Assembly: GCA_964558715.1 (NCBI GenBank)
Contig: CAZLFD010000001.1
Span: 1 to 64,000 of the forward strand
Direction of reading: 5' to 3'
Origin: JBGSOV01 sp964558715
GTDB taxonomy: Bacteria > Patescibacteriota > Gracilibacteria > CAIRYL01 > GCA-016699755
Length of the DNA: 64,000 bases
Part shown: piece after piece, positions 29,519-37,386 of the stretch
Layout of the letters: each line of letters begins with the position of its first letter
Numbering within the stretch: the stretch's first letter is position 1
Position numbers and translations under genes: made by a program
The notes under the pieces: generated by a model
Seen by the model: only the letters and a program-made list of their open reading frames with translations
Databases searched by the model: none
What the model was told of the DNA's origin: nothing

Positions 29519-30307
29519 TTATGATGTCTTTGCTTCTTGTGTCGGAGTTTCTGCAGCCTCTTGAGTCTTTGCTTTCGGCCTTTCTTGCTCTCCTTCGGTT
29601 TTTGCTTCTGACTTGTCTTTCTTGGTAGATTTCAAACTCGCTAATGCCATCATCATTGCCTTACCCGTAGTGATACGATTGTTGCAGCCTAAGTTTTTTC
29701 CGAGAAGGTTTTCAATTCCCGCCAAGTCGGCGATCTTACGCATTGAACCACCTGCAATAATACCGGTACCGGATTTAGCCGGCATAACCAGGATTTTTGC
29801 AGATTTATACTTGAGCTGGACATCGTGCGGGATCGTGCCGTTCTCGATCGGTACTTTAATCAGATTCTTTTTCGCATCACGTACCGCTTTCTGAATCGCT
29901 TGCGGAACCTCGGTCGCCTTATCGACCCCAAAGCCCACACGCCCTTTACGGTCACCAATGGCAACAGTAGCGCGAAAGCGCAAGCGGCGACCACCCTTTA
30001 CCACACGGGTAACTCGATCGACCTGAAGGAGTTCTTCTTCAAATTCTTTTTCTTCGCGTTCATCTCCGCCTCGTCGGCCCCCTCGACCACGTCCACCTCC
30101 ACGGCTATCTCCGCCGCGACCTCCTCGTCCACGTTCACCACGATTCCCACCACGGCCTCTCTGATCACGTGATTGATTCTGCGTACTTGTCTCCGCTTTC
30201 GGAGCAGATTCAGTAGCTTCCGTTTTTGGAGCTTCGTCAACTACTGTCTCAGGAGTCGCTTCGACTTCTTCTGGTGTGCCGGTATCTTTTTCTTGAGCGT
30301 CGCTCAT
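29519..30307 (-). CDS. rpsE: 30S ribosomal protein S5 with RGG-rich N-terminal extension
   Basis: About 262 residues, against about 165 for typical S5. The core (about 92-225) has RVTRVVKGGRRLRFRATVAI, GKGR-type GDRKGRVGFGVDKA and GTGIIAGGSMRKIADLAGI. Ahead of it is a 90-residue extension: acidic residues 1-40, then RGRGGNRGERGRGGRGG-type repeats at about 48-82. A Lys/Glu-rich tail of about 35 residues follows the core. The extension looks disordered and RNA-binding. Confidence 0.96.
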   Translation of the reverse strand: MSDAQEKDTGTPEEVEATPETVVDEAPKTEATESAPKAETSTQNQSRDQRGRGGNRGERGRGGRGGDSRGGGRGRGGRRGGDEREEKEFEEELLQVDRVTRVVKGGRRLRFRATVAIGDRKGRVGFGVDKATEVPQAIQKAVRDAKKNLIKVPIENGTIPHDVQLKYKSAKILVMPAKSGTGIIAGGSMRKIADLAGIENLLGKNLGCNNRITTGKAMMMALASLKSTKKDKSEAKTEGEQERPKAKTQEAAETPTQEAKTS

Positions 30308-30324
30308 TATTAGTCTAGAAAAGG

Positions 30325-30672
30325 TTAAAATTTCAAACCACCTTCGCGCGCCGCTTCGACAAGCGCTTTCACTTTTCCGTGAAAGGCAAACCCGTTACGG
30401 TCAAAGACGATGGTCGTGATTTTTGCCGCCTTGGCTTTTTCGGCGATTTCACTGCCGACTTTTTTGGCAGCTTCTATAGTGCCTCCGTTTTTCGCTTGGA
30501 GCGATTGTGCAGAGGCAATGGTCTTTCCGTTGGAATCGTCGATTATTTGCGCATATATCGCACTATTACTTCGAAATACTACGAGACGTGGCTTTTGTGC
30601 AGTGCCGTCTCCGATTTTCTTTCGGATGCGAGCTCCTCTCGTTTGCCGTTGTTGGAATTTAGTCGATTTCAT
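30325..30672 (-). CDS. rplR: 50S ribosomal protein L18
   Basis: About 115 residues. RPRLVVFRSNSAIYAQIIDD-like core (here KPRLVVFRSN) and the C-terminal FDRNGFAFHGKVKALVEAAR are typical. It binds 5S rRNA with L5. It lies between L6 and S5 in the standard order. Confidence 0.97.
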   Translation of the reverse strand: MKSTKFQQRQTRGARIRKKIGDGTAQKPRLVVFRSNSAIYAQIIDDSNGKTIASAQSLQAKNGGTIEAAKKVGSEIAEKAKAAKITTIVFDRNGFAFHGKVKALVEAAREGGLKF

Positions 30673-30682
30673 GAGTTAGGGA

Positions 30683-31225
30683 TTATTTCGCGGCAGTCTT
30701 ACCAGCTTTGCGTCGGACATATTCGCCGACATAGCGGATTCCTTTTCCTTTGTAGGGCTCTGGCTTACGGAGAGAACGAACCTTTGCGGCAAACGCACCG
30801 ACCTTCTGTTTATCGGCTCCAGAGATAATCACGTGCTTCGTATCTTTATCAATATCTAGGCTAAGGCCTTCATCGGCAGTCATTTCGACTGGATGTGAAA
30901 AACCAAGATTCAAGTTAAGCTTGTTTCCGCTGACTTGCGCACGATACCCCACCCCGATTATTTCGAGACGCTTTTCGAAGCCGTCCGTTACTCCGGTCAC
31001 CATATTTTGAATGAGAGAGCGTGTAAGACCGTGCAAAGCGCGATCTTGCTGTTGGTCTGAGGCTCGAGTCACCACGATTTCGGTCCCCTCTTTTTTTACC
31101 GTCACACGCGGGCTAATTGCGAGATTCAACCCGCCTTTCGGACCCTTCACGGTGATTTTCGTACCATCGATGGTAACATCTACACCACTAGGGATTTGTA
31201 CCGGCCATTTTCCAATGCGTGACAT
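30683..31225 (-). CDS. rplF: 50S ribosomal protein L6
   Basis: About 180 residues, normal length. MSRIGKWPVQIPSGVDVTID opens the protein, and the C-terminal PEPYKGKGIRYVGEYVRRKA signature is complete. Standard order S8-L6-L18. Confidence 0.98.
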   Translation of the reverse strand: MSRIGKWPVQIPSGVDVTIDGTKITVKGPKGGLNLAISPRVTVKKEGTEIVVTRASDQQQDRALHGLTRSLIQNMVTGVTDGFEKRLEIIGVGYRAQVSGNKLNLNLGFSHPVEMTADEGLSLDIDKDTKHVIISGADKQKVGAFAAKVRSLRKPEPYKGKGIRYVGEYVRRKAGKTAAK

Positions 31226-31237
31226 GTGATAATAAAA

Positions 31238-31636
31238 TCAGTAAATATCGCAGACATACTCTCCGCCGACTCCGGCTTCTTTTGCATCATCTCCAACCAT
31301 CAGACCACCACTCGTACTGATGACGGCGAATCCGAATCCGTTTCGCACCGCTTTGATCTCGGATGACTTGACATAGACGCGCTGACCCGGTTTACTCACG
31401 CGCTTGAGGGTAAGTGGAGCGGTGGTGTCTTTCAAGCTGACGACGATTTCTGGAAATTTCCCACCACGATCGACTNNNNNNNNNNCGACTCGCGCTTTCT
31501 CAACGACTCCTTTCTCTTCTAAGATCGATCCGATACTCTCTTTGATTTTAGAATACGGGATACTAACCGTGCTGTTACCAGCTCGGCTGGCATTGCGGAT
31601 GCGCGTCAGGAAATCGGCGATCGGATCGGTGTGCAT
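31238..31636 (-). CDS. rpsH: 30S ribosomal protein S8 (contains a 10-N gap)
   Basis: About 132 residues including four unknown ones. MHTDPIADFLTRIRNASRAG and the C-terminal GFGFAVISTSGGLMVGDDAK define it. The gap falls after EEKGVVEKARV. A pyrimidine-rich leader (CTTTCTTTTCTGTCCT) immediately precedes the ATG, in place of a Shine-Dalgarno. Confidence 0.96.
   Translation of the reverse strand: MHTDPIADFLTRIRNASRAGNSTVSIPYSKIKESIGSILEEKGVVEKARVXXXXVDRGGKFPEIVVSLKDTTAPLTLKRVSKPGQRVYVKSSEIKAVRNGFGFAVISTSGGLMVGDDAKEAGVGGEYVCDIY
31477..31486. other. Assembly gap (10 N) inside rpsH
   Basis: The gap is bounded on both sides by the same five bases CGACT, so it may be an unmerged overlap rather than truly missing sequence. 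Collapsing 15 bases would keep the reading frame. Confidence 0.9.
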
Positions 31637-31653
31637 AGGACAGAAAAGAAAGA

Positions 31654-31878
31654 TTACCAGCTCGACTTGCGCAGCCCGGGTATCATACCCTTACGGGCTA
31701 GTTCACGCAGGCAGATGCGGCAAAGTCCGAAAAAACGGAAGTAACCGCGGGTGCGCCCGCATTTGAGACAACTGTTGTATGCTCGTGTCGACATCTTCGC
31801 CTTGCGCCCCTCCAACTTCGCGCGTACCACGCGGTCACGTTTACGAGCTGCCTTCACAATCATAGATTTCTTAGCCAT
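31654..31878 (-). CDS. rpsN: 30S ribosomal protein S14, zinc-binding type
   Basis: About 74 residues. Two CxxC pairs (CLKC and CRIC) bind zinc, and RELARKGMIPGLRKSSW closes the protein, so it is the type Z form. Its end abuts the L5 block: the stop of L5 overlaps the start of this gene by one base. Confidence 0.97.
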   Translation of the reverse strand: MAKKSMIVKAARKRDRVVRAKLEGRKAKMSTRAYNSCLKCGRTRGYFRFFGLCRICLRELARKGMIPGLRKSSW

Positions 31879-32417
31879 TATGCGGTACGAAAAGGAAAGC
31901 CAAATTCATCGAGAAGCATCTTTGCTTCTTTATCATTCGTTGCAGAAGTCGTAATTGTGATTTGCAGACCAAATGGTTTGATTACTTGGTCAGTTGGGAT
32001 TTCTGGAAAGATGAGATGGTCGCGAATCCCGAGGGAGTAATTGCCCTTGCCATCAAAGGATTTTGCAGAAAAGCCCCGAAAGTCGCGAATACGTGGGAAG
32101 ACGATTTTAACAAGCCTTTCTAAAAAGTCGTACATGCGATCTCCGCGCAGAGTGACAGAAACACCGACGGGCATACCCTCGCGCAATTTAAAATTCGAGA
32201 TAGACATACGCGCATTTTTTACAACCGGCTTTTGACTGGTGATACGTGAGATGCCATCAATTACGGTAGATGCATCTTTTTCGCCTTTCAAATAGGTACC
32301 AATTCCGGCATTAACGGTGATTTTCTCGAGCTTTGGTAAAGCGTGCAAATTGCGGTCACCAATCTTCTTGCGCAGATTCGGTTGAAGCGTTTGCCGATAC
32401 TCAATCTTAAGTGACAT
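31878..32417 (-). CDS. rplE: 50S ribosomal protein L5
   Basis: About 179 residues, normal. It contains KITVNAGIG, the GVSVTLRGDRMYDFLERL segment and NYSLGIRDHLIFPEI. It contacts 5S rRNA and the P-site tRNA. It begins two bases after the L24 stop. Confidence 0.98.
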   Translation of the reverse strand: MSLKIEYRQTLQPNLRKKIGDRNLHALPKLEKITVNAGIGTYLKGEKDASTVIDGISRITSQKPVVKNARMSISNFKLREGMPVGVSVTLRGDRMYDFLERLVKIVFPRIRDFRGFSAKSFDGKGNYSLGIRDHLIFPEIPTDQVIKPFGLQITITTSATNDKEAKMLLDEFGFPFRTA

Positions 32418-32419
32418 GA

Positions 32420-32749
32420 TTAGGGAGTTTTAACAAATGATTTTTCGACGTTGACGCCGGATTTTTTAGCGATGCGATATTTTTTTCCGTCTTTTGCAAC
32501 CTGATACCCCACGCGTGAACTCTTGTTCGTTTCAGGGCAGATCACTTTTACATTCGATGCGTCGATTGGCGCTTCGGTCTGAATGCGGCCACCAGGCTGT
32601 TTACCGCGCTCTTTTTGGTGCTTAGTGATAAGATTTACCTTTTCGACAACAATCTTGCCCTCGCTTGGAATAGCCCGGATCACAGTTCCCTTTTTTCCCT
32701 TATCCTTGCCGGTGGTAATGGCGACATTATCGCCTTTCTTAATTTTCAT
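32420..32749 (-). CDS. rplX: 50S ribosomal protein L24
   Basis: About 109 residues from MKIKKGDNVAITTGKDKGKK, the KOW-domain start of L24, with EKVNLITKHQKERGKQPGG following. The reading frame stays open upstream into the IS30 transposase, but the family start and an adjacent promoter argue for initiation at 32749. It should follow L14 directly; here L14 lies 10.4 kb away. Confidence 0.96.
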   Translation of the reverse strand: MKIKKGDNVAITTGKDKGKKGTVIRAIPSEGKIVVEKVNLITKHQKERGKQPGGRIQTEAPIDASNVKVICPETNKSSRVGYQVAKDGKKYRIAKKSGVNVEKSFVKTP

Positions 32750-32769
32750 GGGTGCAAAATCGCCAGGGC

Positions 32770-32799
32770 ATTTTGCCGAATTGGCAGAGAGGTTGTCAA
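32770..32799 (-). promoter_or_regulatory. Promoter of the L24-L15 ribosomal block
   Basis: On the minus strand TTGACA (32799-32794) and CAAAAT (32775-32770) are 18 bases apart, preceded by GAAAATGTG. The likely transcript start gives a leader of only about 14 bases. The whole segment closely resembles the promoter upstream of rplP. Confidence 0.75.
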
Positions 32800-32808
32800 C
32801 ACATTTTC

Positions 32809-33921
32809 GGTACGAGGGTAAATTCAAGCAATGAACCGAACAATATCTAAACCGATCGGAAGGTCTCCGGTAGCCAAGGCATTTTCTTGGCCTGTTGTTG
32901 AGCTTTTCCACTGCCTCGTCTACACGGTCTTGTGTCAGTTCCTGCGGGGATATGTCTCGCGGGAAGTATTGCCGGAGCAGTTTGTTGGTATTTTCCACAC
33001 CACCTTTTTGCCAGGAGCAGTACGGGTCACAGAAGTACGTCCGGAAACAATATTCGTAATCCTCCCTCACTTTCTTGGTGGCAGACATTCTCGGTACCGT
33101 TATCGAACGTCACGGAAAGGATGTTTGTCTGTCCGGCGGCAGCAATCAGCTCGTGGAGTGCCATTTCCATTTCGGAAGCCGTCTTGTTGTCATTAACGAT
33201 GGCGACTGTCTTCCTAGTCGTACGCTCCACGAATACCGCCAATACCGCTACGGTTTCGGAGAAGACCATCAGGTCGCCTTCCCAGTGACCGAACTCCTGT
33301 CGGGTGTTCACGTGTTCTGGGCGCTCGTGGATCAAGACCCGTGCGGGAATGGCAGTTCTGCGCTTTTTCCGTGTTCCCCATGGTACCCGTTCCGGTCGCT
33401 TGCGATGCCGGAGGTGTTGCCACAACTTCTCCTCCTTGCCTTTTTCCGAATAGATAAACTGATAGATCGTCTCATGAGAGATAATAGTCTTGCCGTTTGC
33501 CAGGGTGTTAAGTTCTCCGGCGACCTGCTCCGGTGACCAGTCATCCCGGAGCTTGGCGATGACAAATTGTCTCAGCCCGCCAGATATTTCCAGCTTTGTC
33601 CGCTTTGTTTTCTTCGCCTGTCTGTGCATGGCTTTTTGCTGAGCAAGGTGGGGGTCATACTTTCCGTGTGCCGAGTTGCGTTTGATCTCATCGGAGATCG
33701 AACTGATGTCGATACCGATCACTTTAGCGACCTCCCGGCATGTTTCTCCCTGTCGCAACAGTTCGGCAAGCATTTTCCTGTCAGAGAGGGTAAAGTGCTT
33801 CATGAGCAAGAGATAGATGAAAGAAGATGTAGTTCCTTCAGAGCTTATTTCTTGTTCGGTTGTATTCTTGAATATTTTCGCAAGCACGGTCATTTATACC
33901 ATCAGCTGTTTTTATCGTACC
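32809..33921 (-). mobile_element. IS30-family insertion sequence
   Basis: About 1.11 kb, normal for IS30. The outer limits are set by the inverted heptamers GGTACGA (32809-32815) and TCGTACC (33915-33921); the match beyond the heptamer is weak and no target duplication is visible, so the boundaries are tentative. It carries one transposase gene on the minus strand and sits immediately upstream of the rplX promoter. Confidence 0.7.
32810..33803 (-). pseudogene. IS30-family transposase, frameshifted, no own stop
   Basis: The start at MKHFTLSDRKMLAELLRQG matches IS30 helix-turn-helix openings. The DDE residues are in GHWEGDLM, FDNGTEN, and, after the frame change, GGVENTNKLLRQYFP. The frame changes near 33085-33090: frame one reads GTENVCHQESEGG, the other continues KKVREDYEYCFRTYFCDPYC. 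One extra C in CCAAG would explain it. The second frame has no stop before L24 and runs into it. The copy is probably inactive, unless a +1 frameshift is programmed. Confidence 0.85.
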
Positions 33922-34042
33922 ATATTCGCAAATAATATCAATGCGACTTGGCTTGACCGATAGCTTTACTTGTGGAATCTTAAGGCTGGCAGACAAGGGG
34001 ACTTATTTCGGGAAAGGGCGAGGGTCAACAGAACAATTGTTT

Positions 34043-34068
34043 CCCTTCTCAACAATTCGGTTCTCATG
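34043..34068 (+). repeat. Island leader core (CCCTTCTCA) upstream of ATG 34066
   Basis: TTCCCTTCTCAACAATTCGG followed by TTCTCATG. It shares the CCCTTCTCA core and C/T-rich run with the longer leader copies. The region 33922-34340 otherwise holds no gene I can support: the open frames there are Cys-rich, overlap on both strands and do not look coding. Confidence 0.5.
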
Positions 34069-34295
34069 CTACTTTCACGCCTGTCTGCCTCGTGCGACCT
34101 GTATCCGCCGCGCTTCTCTCGTAACAAGCTCTCATGCTGGGTCATGTGGTGCGGTTTTTGGGTGCAGCTTGCGGTTGGTCTCTTGCATGCCGGCTTTGCC
34201 GGTTTTTTTGTACCTGGTGGGGGCTTTGCTTTGCCAAACAAACCTGAAGACTTTGCAAACAAAGACACACACAAACACTTGTTTTCTGCCTACTC

Positions 34296-34334
34296 CTTTC
34301 TCATTCAACCGGTTTTCTTTGTTCTTCGCACATG
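34296..34334 (+). repeat. Island leader element, diverged copy D
   Basis: CCTTTCTCATTCAACCGG and then TTTTCTTTGTTCTTCGCACATG aligns base for base, with a few changes, with the copies at 36931, 37102 and 37387. It ends in the same CTTCGCACATGGG. Confidence 0.75.
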
Positions 34335-34341
34335 GGACGCG

Positions 34342-34699
34342 ATGCATCCATTGGTGCAGGTGGCCCTGAAAGCAGGTCAAGAGACACAGCTGCTCGCTGT
34401 GAAGATCATGATCGAGCACTGGCGTCACGACGCTGACGACACTGATGTGCGTAAGCAAATACTTGGTGCCCTGGGCGCAAACAAGTCTGTCGTGGCTTAT
34501 CTCGCAGTATCTTTACCGGATCAGCGCCGAAGCATTCGAAGCGCTTACCAGTTACATCGAAAGCTATGCTCGATTTCTTGGTGTGATCTCACGCCCATGG
34601 CTGCGTACCAACAACTTCCGCTCAAGCGCGGGTGATCTTGATGTAATGCCCACACCTTTTTCTTCTTCCGTATGCTTGCTACCCCCTTCCTTTCCTTGA
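34342..34699 (+). pseudogene. Unrecognised island protein, frameshifted
   Basis: From ATG 34342 the frame reads MHPLVQVALKAGQETQLLAV then KIMIEHWRHDADDTDVRKQ to about 34505. The next frame continues QYLYRISAEAFEALTSYIES then YARFLGVISRPWLRTN to a stop at 34699. Both parts look coding, so one gene of about 119 residues with a shift near 34505 is likely. Helical content is predicted; no family is recognised. It lies eight bases after leader copy D. Confidence 0.5.
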
Positions 34700-34814
34700 C
34701 CTCTGTCTTGCTTGGTCGGTCATTTGCACCGCTCGGCAAGGTGATTTTGATCTTTTTACCGATGAATCAGCCATAAGTGCTGCCCTTGATCGGCGAGGCA
34801 TTTTCCCTTCTCAG

Positions 34815-35621
34815 ATGCCATTAACTGAATTCGACAAATTTCGAAGTGAGCCCGGGTATCAACCCAAAGTAAAAGAGCAAGCGCGCCCGCACAATCCGGC
34901 ACGCCCGCGGCTGTTTTTTGCCAACCCCACCCTGCCGGATCGCTCTTCGCCATATTATGGCCTCGCTGACGCGCGCGCACGAGTCTACGCGGCACTCGAA
35001 GCTCAGGGATACGAGGTGCTCCGCAACGATAGACACGGCCTCGCCGCGCCGCTACAGGTGCGATGGATGCGGCAGGCGCTGGACGGAGCAGATGGAGGGC
35101 TCAATCTCCATGAACAGACCGAGATCATCCGCAACCTGATCCATCTTGTCGATCACGGCATTCTGATCCCGGCCAGTGATGGCCTTGTCGCTGTGCGCGA
35201 AAGCCCGCCCAGCCTGGAGGTTCATGAACTGGCTGCAGAGGCGCAATCGTACGGGCTGCCGGCGATCGCCATCGAGGCTGGCCTGCACGAGGGGGTGGAT
35301 GGCGAGAGTCGCTATTTTCACAACAGTTTTGACGAGACGCTCTGCTTTGCCCAGGCAGGATTGATCGAGCAGGTGGCACATGTGGTCGCGGAGCATATCC
35401 ATCGGCAGTTCAGGCAGGATATCGCCGGCACTCAGGCTAATCGCTGGCAGCGGGTCAATGGCCGTAGACTACCGAAAAAGCCGGCGCAGCTGGTAACGGC
35501 GGAGTTATTTCCAAGGATGGATTTTAGCCGGAAGCTGCCCAATTTTTCCGACCCCGCACTCGTACAAAGACTGACGCGTGACTATGCCAGTCGTCGTTTT
35601 TTTCCACCGCGGCAACATTAA
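34815..35621 (+). CDS. Unrecognised island protein A (deoxyribosyltransferase-like pattern)
   Basis: About 268 residues, no signal peptide. Residues 110-160 read DHGILIPASDGLVAVRESPP then SLEVHELAAEAQSYGLPAI, which has the pattern of the nucleoside deoxyribosyltransferase/TIR-like Rossmann folds (a strand with a polar turn, a helix holding a Glu, then a G-P strand). The same layout recurs in the protein at 35958. The leader TTTTCCCTTCTCAG directly precedes ATG 34815. The frame is open back to 34647 without another ATG. Function is unknown; base composition is higher in G+C than flanking ribosomal genes. Confidence 0.7.
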   Translation: MPLTEFDKFRSEPGYQPKVKEQARPHNPARPRLFFANPTLPDRSSPYYGLADARARVYAALEAQGYEVLRNDRHGLAAPLQVRWMRQALDGADGGLNLHEQTEIIRNLIHLVDHGILIPASDGLVAVRESPPSLEVHELAAEAQSYGLPAIAIEAGLHEGVDGESRYFHNSFDETLCFAQAGLIEQVAHVVAEHIHRQFRQDIAGTQANRWQRVNGRRLPKKPAQLVTAELFPRMDFSRKLPNFSDPALVQRLTRDYASRRFFPPRQH

Positions 35622-35655
35622 CGACTCTGCTTTTTCTTTTCCCTTCTCACCCCGT

Positions 35656-35952
35656 ATGGTCCACGCCGAAGCTTTATCGGAACGAACCGGATACCGACTG
35701 CTGCTAACCGGATTTGGCGGGTCGGATGCTGGTCTGGCAGTGTATCTGGCGGGACCGGCGTTGCAATGGGAAAAAATCAAAGCGGGCATGATGTCTCCGT
35801 CGCAGCGGCAAGAGGGGTGGCTGCCCTGTGTGATCGATTACCCGCGCATACACTATGCGCAATCAGTAGGATCGTGGCGAATTACTTTGATAGCCCCAAC
35901 CCACCAGCGCCAAAGCCGACATCTAGCCGCACGCTGCACTGATATTTTCTGA
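35656..35952 (+). CDS. Unrecognised island protein, 98 residues
   Basis: ATG 35656 (MVHAEALSERTGYRLLLTGF) is preferred to an in-frame ATG at 35578 because it is preceded by TTTTCCCTTCTCACCCCGT, the island leader. Contains GGSDAGLAVYLAGPALQWEK and PRIHYAQSVGSWRITLIAP. No family recognised. It sits between the two related proteins A and B, five bases ahead of the next gene, so all three may form one operon. Confidence 0.6.
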   Translation: MVHAEALSERTGYRLLLTGFGGSDAGLAVYLAGPALQWEKIKAGMMSPSQRQEGWLPCVIDYPRIHYAQSVGSWRITLIAPTHQRQSRHLAARCTDIF

Positions 35953-35957
35953 TACTC

Positions 35958-36743
35958 ATGCCCTTCAAATCCCTCTTCAGATTCACATCTCATCGCCCTA
36001 CACCGGAGCGAACGGACGAGCCAGCGCAGGTACCGGTGTACTTTTGCACGCAGCGGAGGCCAGGTGACGCAAGCCTAGGTGAGGACTTTTATCCCACCAA
36101 TCTCGCAGGCAAGTCGCTCCGCAGGCAAGTCGTCAAAGATTTCGACATACGCAGGCCGGATGCCCCCGACACCGTGTGGGCGCACAGAGACGAGCTACGG
36201 CAGATGATCACAACAAGTGGCCTGGACGCAGAAGCCAGTGCTGCAGCAATGCGCGACTTGATCTTGGCTGATGACCTGGGGCGGATCATGTGGGCGTGCC
36301 AGACGGCGGTCTTTGTCAATTGCAGGCCAAGAGAGCCGCTCGCTCTAGCGATGCTGGTGCGTGCCAGTGAGGCCAGGCAGTATGGCTTGATCACCACGTG
36401 CATCGAGATGCCACAACCTGCTCCCAAACGCAAGCTCGCGCCATCACCACAGGATGCATTCGATGCATATTACAAGTACCTGTTTGATCATCGCTTACAG
36501 ATGCCGTCGCTTGATGCCGGCCTTTTTTATGACCAAGTTTTGCGGGATCACTTGCAACGAGCGATACAGCTGCGCCAACGGCCACCTCGACCCGTTTGCA
36601 TGCCTGCCCAAAAAAGCGCGCAAGTGTATTTTGGGGAAGCAGAGCGGATCGATGAGGCGCACCTACGCTCTGCATTGGAGTGCTGGGTAGCGCAGCACGT
36701 AGGTGGAGATAATACCCCAGAGCATCTTCTCTGGTACGAATGA
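35958..36743 (+). CDS. Unrecognised island protein B, distant relative of A
   Basis: About 261 residues. The central segment DDLGRIMWACQTAVFVNCRP then REPLALAMLVRASEARQYGL followed by ITTCIEMP matches the layout of protein A (34815): a strand, a PxxLxxxxL helix, QYGL, then a strand ending in IE. The C-terminal part has a YFGEAERIDEAHLRSALECW helix. No catalytic signature can be named. It is the last gene before the assembly gap. Leader ATTTTCTGATACTC. Confidence 0.65.
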   Translation: MPFKSLFRFTSHRPTPERTDEPAQVPVYFCTQRRPGDASLGEDFYPTNLAGKSLRRQVVKDFDIRRPDAPDTVWAHRDELRQMITTSGLDAEASAAAMRDLILADDLGRIMWACQTAVFVNCRPREPLALAMLVRASEARQYGLITTCIEMPQPAPKRKLAPSPQDAFDAYYKYLFDHRLQMPSLDAGLFYDQVLRDHLQRAIQLRQRPPRPVCMPAQKSAQVYFGEAERIDEAHLRSALECWVAQHVGGDNTPEHLLWYE

Positions 36744-36814
36744 AAGCTTTCTGTTTTACAGCATCGGCATTAGGGATATGTGCCGGTAGTCGGTGGGGTG
36801 GCAACGACGGAAGA

Positions 36815-36914
36815 NNNNNNNNNNNNNNNNNNNNNNNNNNNNNNNNNNNNNNNNNNNNNNNNNNNNNNNNNNNNNNNNNNNNNNNNNNNNNNNNNNNNNN
36901 NNNNNNNNNNNNNN
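36815..36914. other. Assembly gap of 100 N
   Basis: A scaffolding gap of conventional size. The bases before it (GGGTGGCAACGACGGAAGA) resemble those before repeat copy B (GGGGAACGGTGATGACGAAAGA). The sequence resumes with repeat copy A, so collapsed repeat units probably caused the break. Confidence 0.9.
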
Positions 36915-36969
36915 ATAAAGGCTGATATGTTCCCTTCTCAAACAACCAGTTTTCTTTTTTCTTCGCACA
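36915..36969 (+). repeat. Island leader element, copy A
   Basis: A 55-base unit starting ATAAAGGCTGATATG and ending in the CTTCGCACA tail, identical to copy B 171 bases downstream. It is followed by AGGAATGTCG instead of ATGGG, and no substantial gene follows. Confidence 0.9.
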
Positions 36970-37085
36970 AGGAATGTCGCGCCACCCCGCGAGGAGTCTG
37001 GCAGATGATGGAACACTACACAAATTGTTTTTTTTGTATAGTTGGCGCCGTTGTACACCAGGGGGGGAACGGTGATGACGAAAGA

Positions 37086-37140
37086 ATAAAGGCTGATATG
37101 TTCCCTTCTCAAACAACCAGTTTTCTTTTTTCTTCGCACA
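37086..37140 (+). repeat. Island leader element, copy B
   Basis: Identical over 55 bases to copy A. It is followed by TTGGTGCC, so the ATG of the complete version is ATT here. The surrounding 36744-37423 stretch has no supportable gene. Confidence 0.9.
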
Positions 37141-37386
37141 TTGGTGCCAAAACCGACCCCCTCAAGTGTTACTTTAGTATTATCAAAGTCTTTGGGAAAA
37201 GCAAGGCAAAATCTTTGGCATACCATATTTCAGACGACAACCGCCATTGTCACTCGCAAAAAGCGCTTGCTGCTGCACCATTCTGCTCATTGCCGCGCCC
37301 GCTCTCGCAAGCAGTCGCCTCTCCGCCGGCCGGCATCGTTTTCTCTATTTGACGACATGTAGGTATCCACCAGCGTAAAAAATCAC

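Noticed and set aside
32809..33921. Full-length terminal inverted repeats and a target duplication for the IS30 element
   Set aside because: Only the heptamer GGTACGA matches well; the following bases agree poorly and the flanks show no repeat.
33966..34340. Open frames on both strands at the proximal end of the island
   Set aside because: Cys- and Trp-rich or low-complexity translations overlapping on both strands, no family resemblance and no frame preference.
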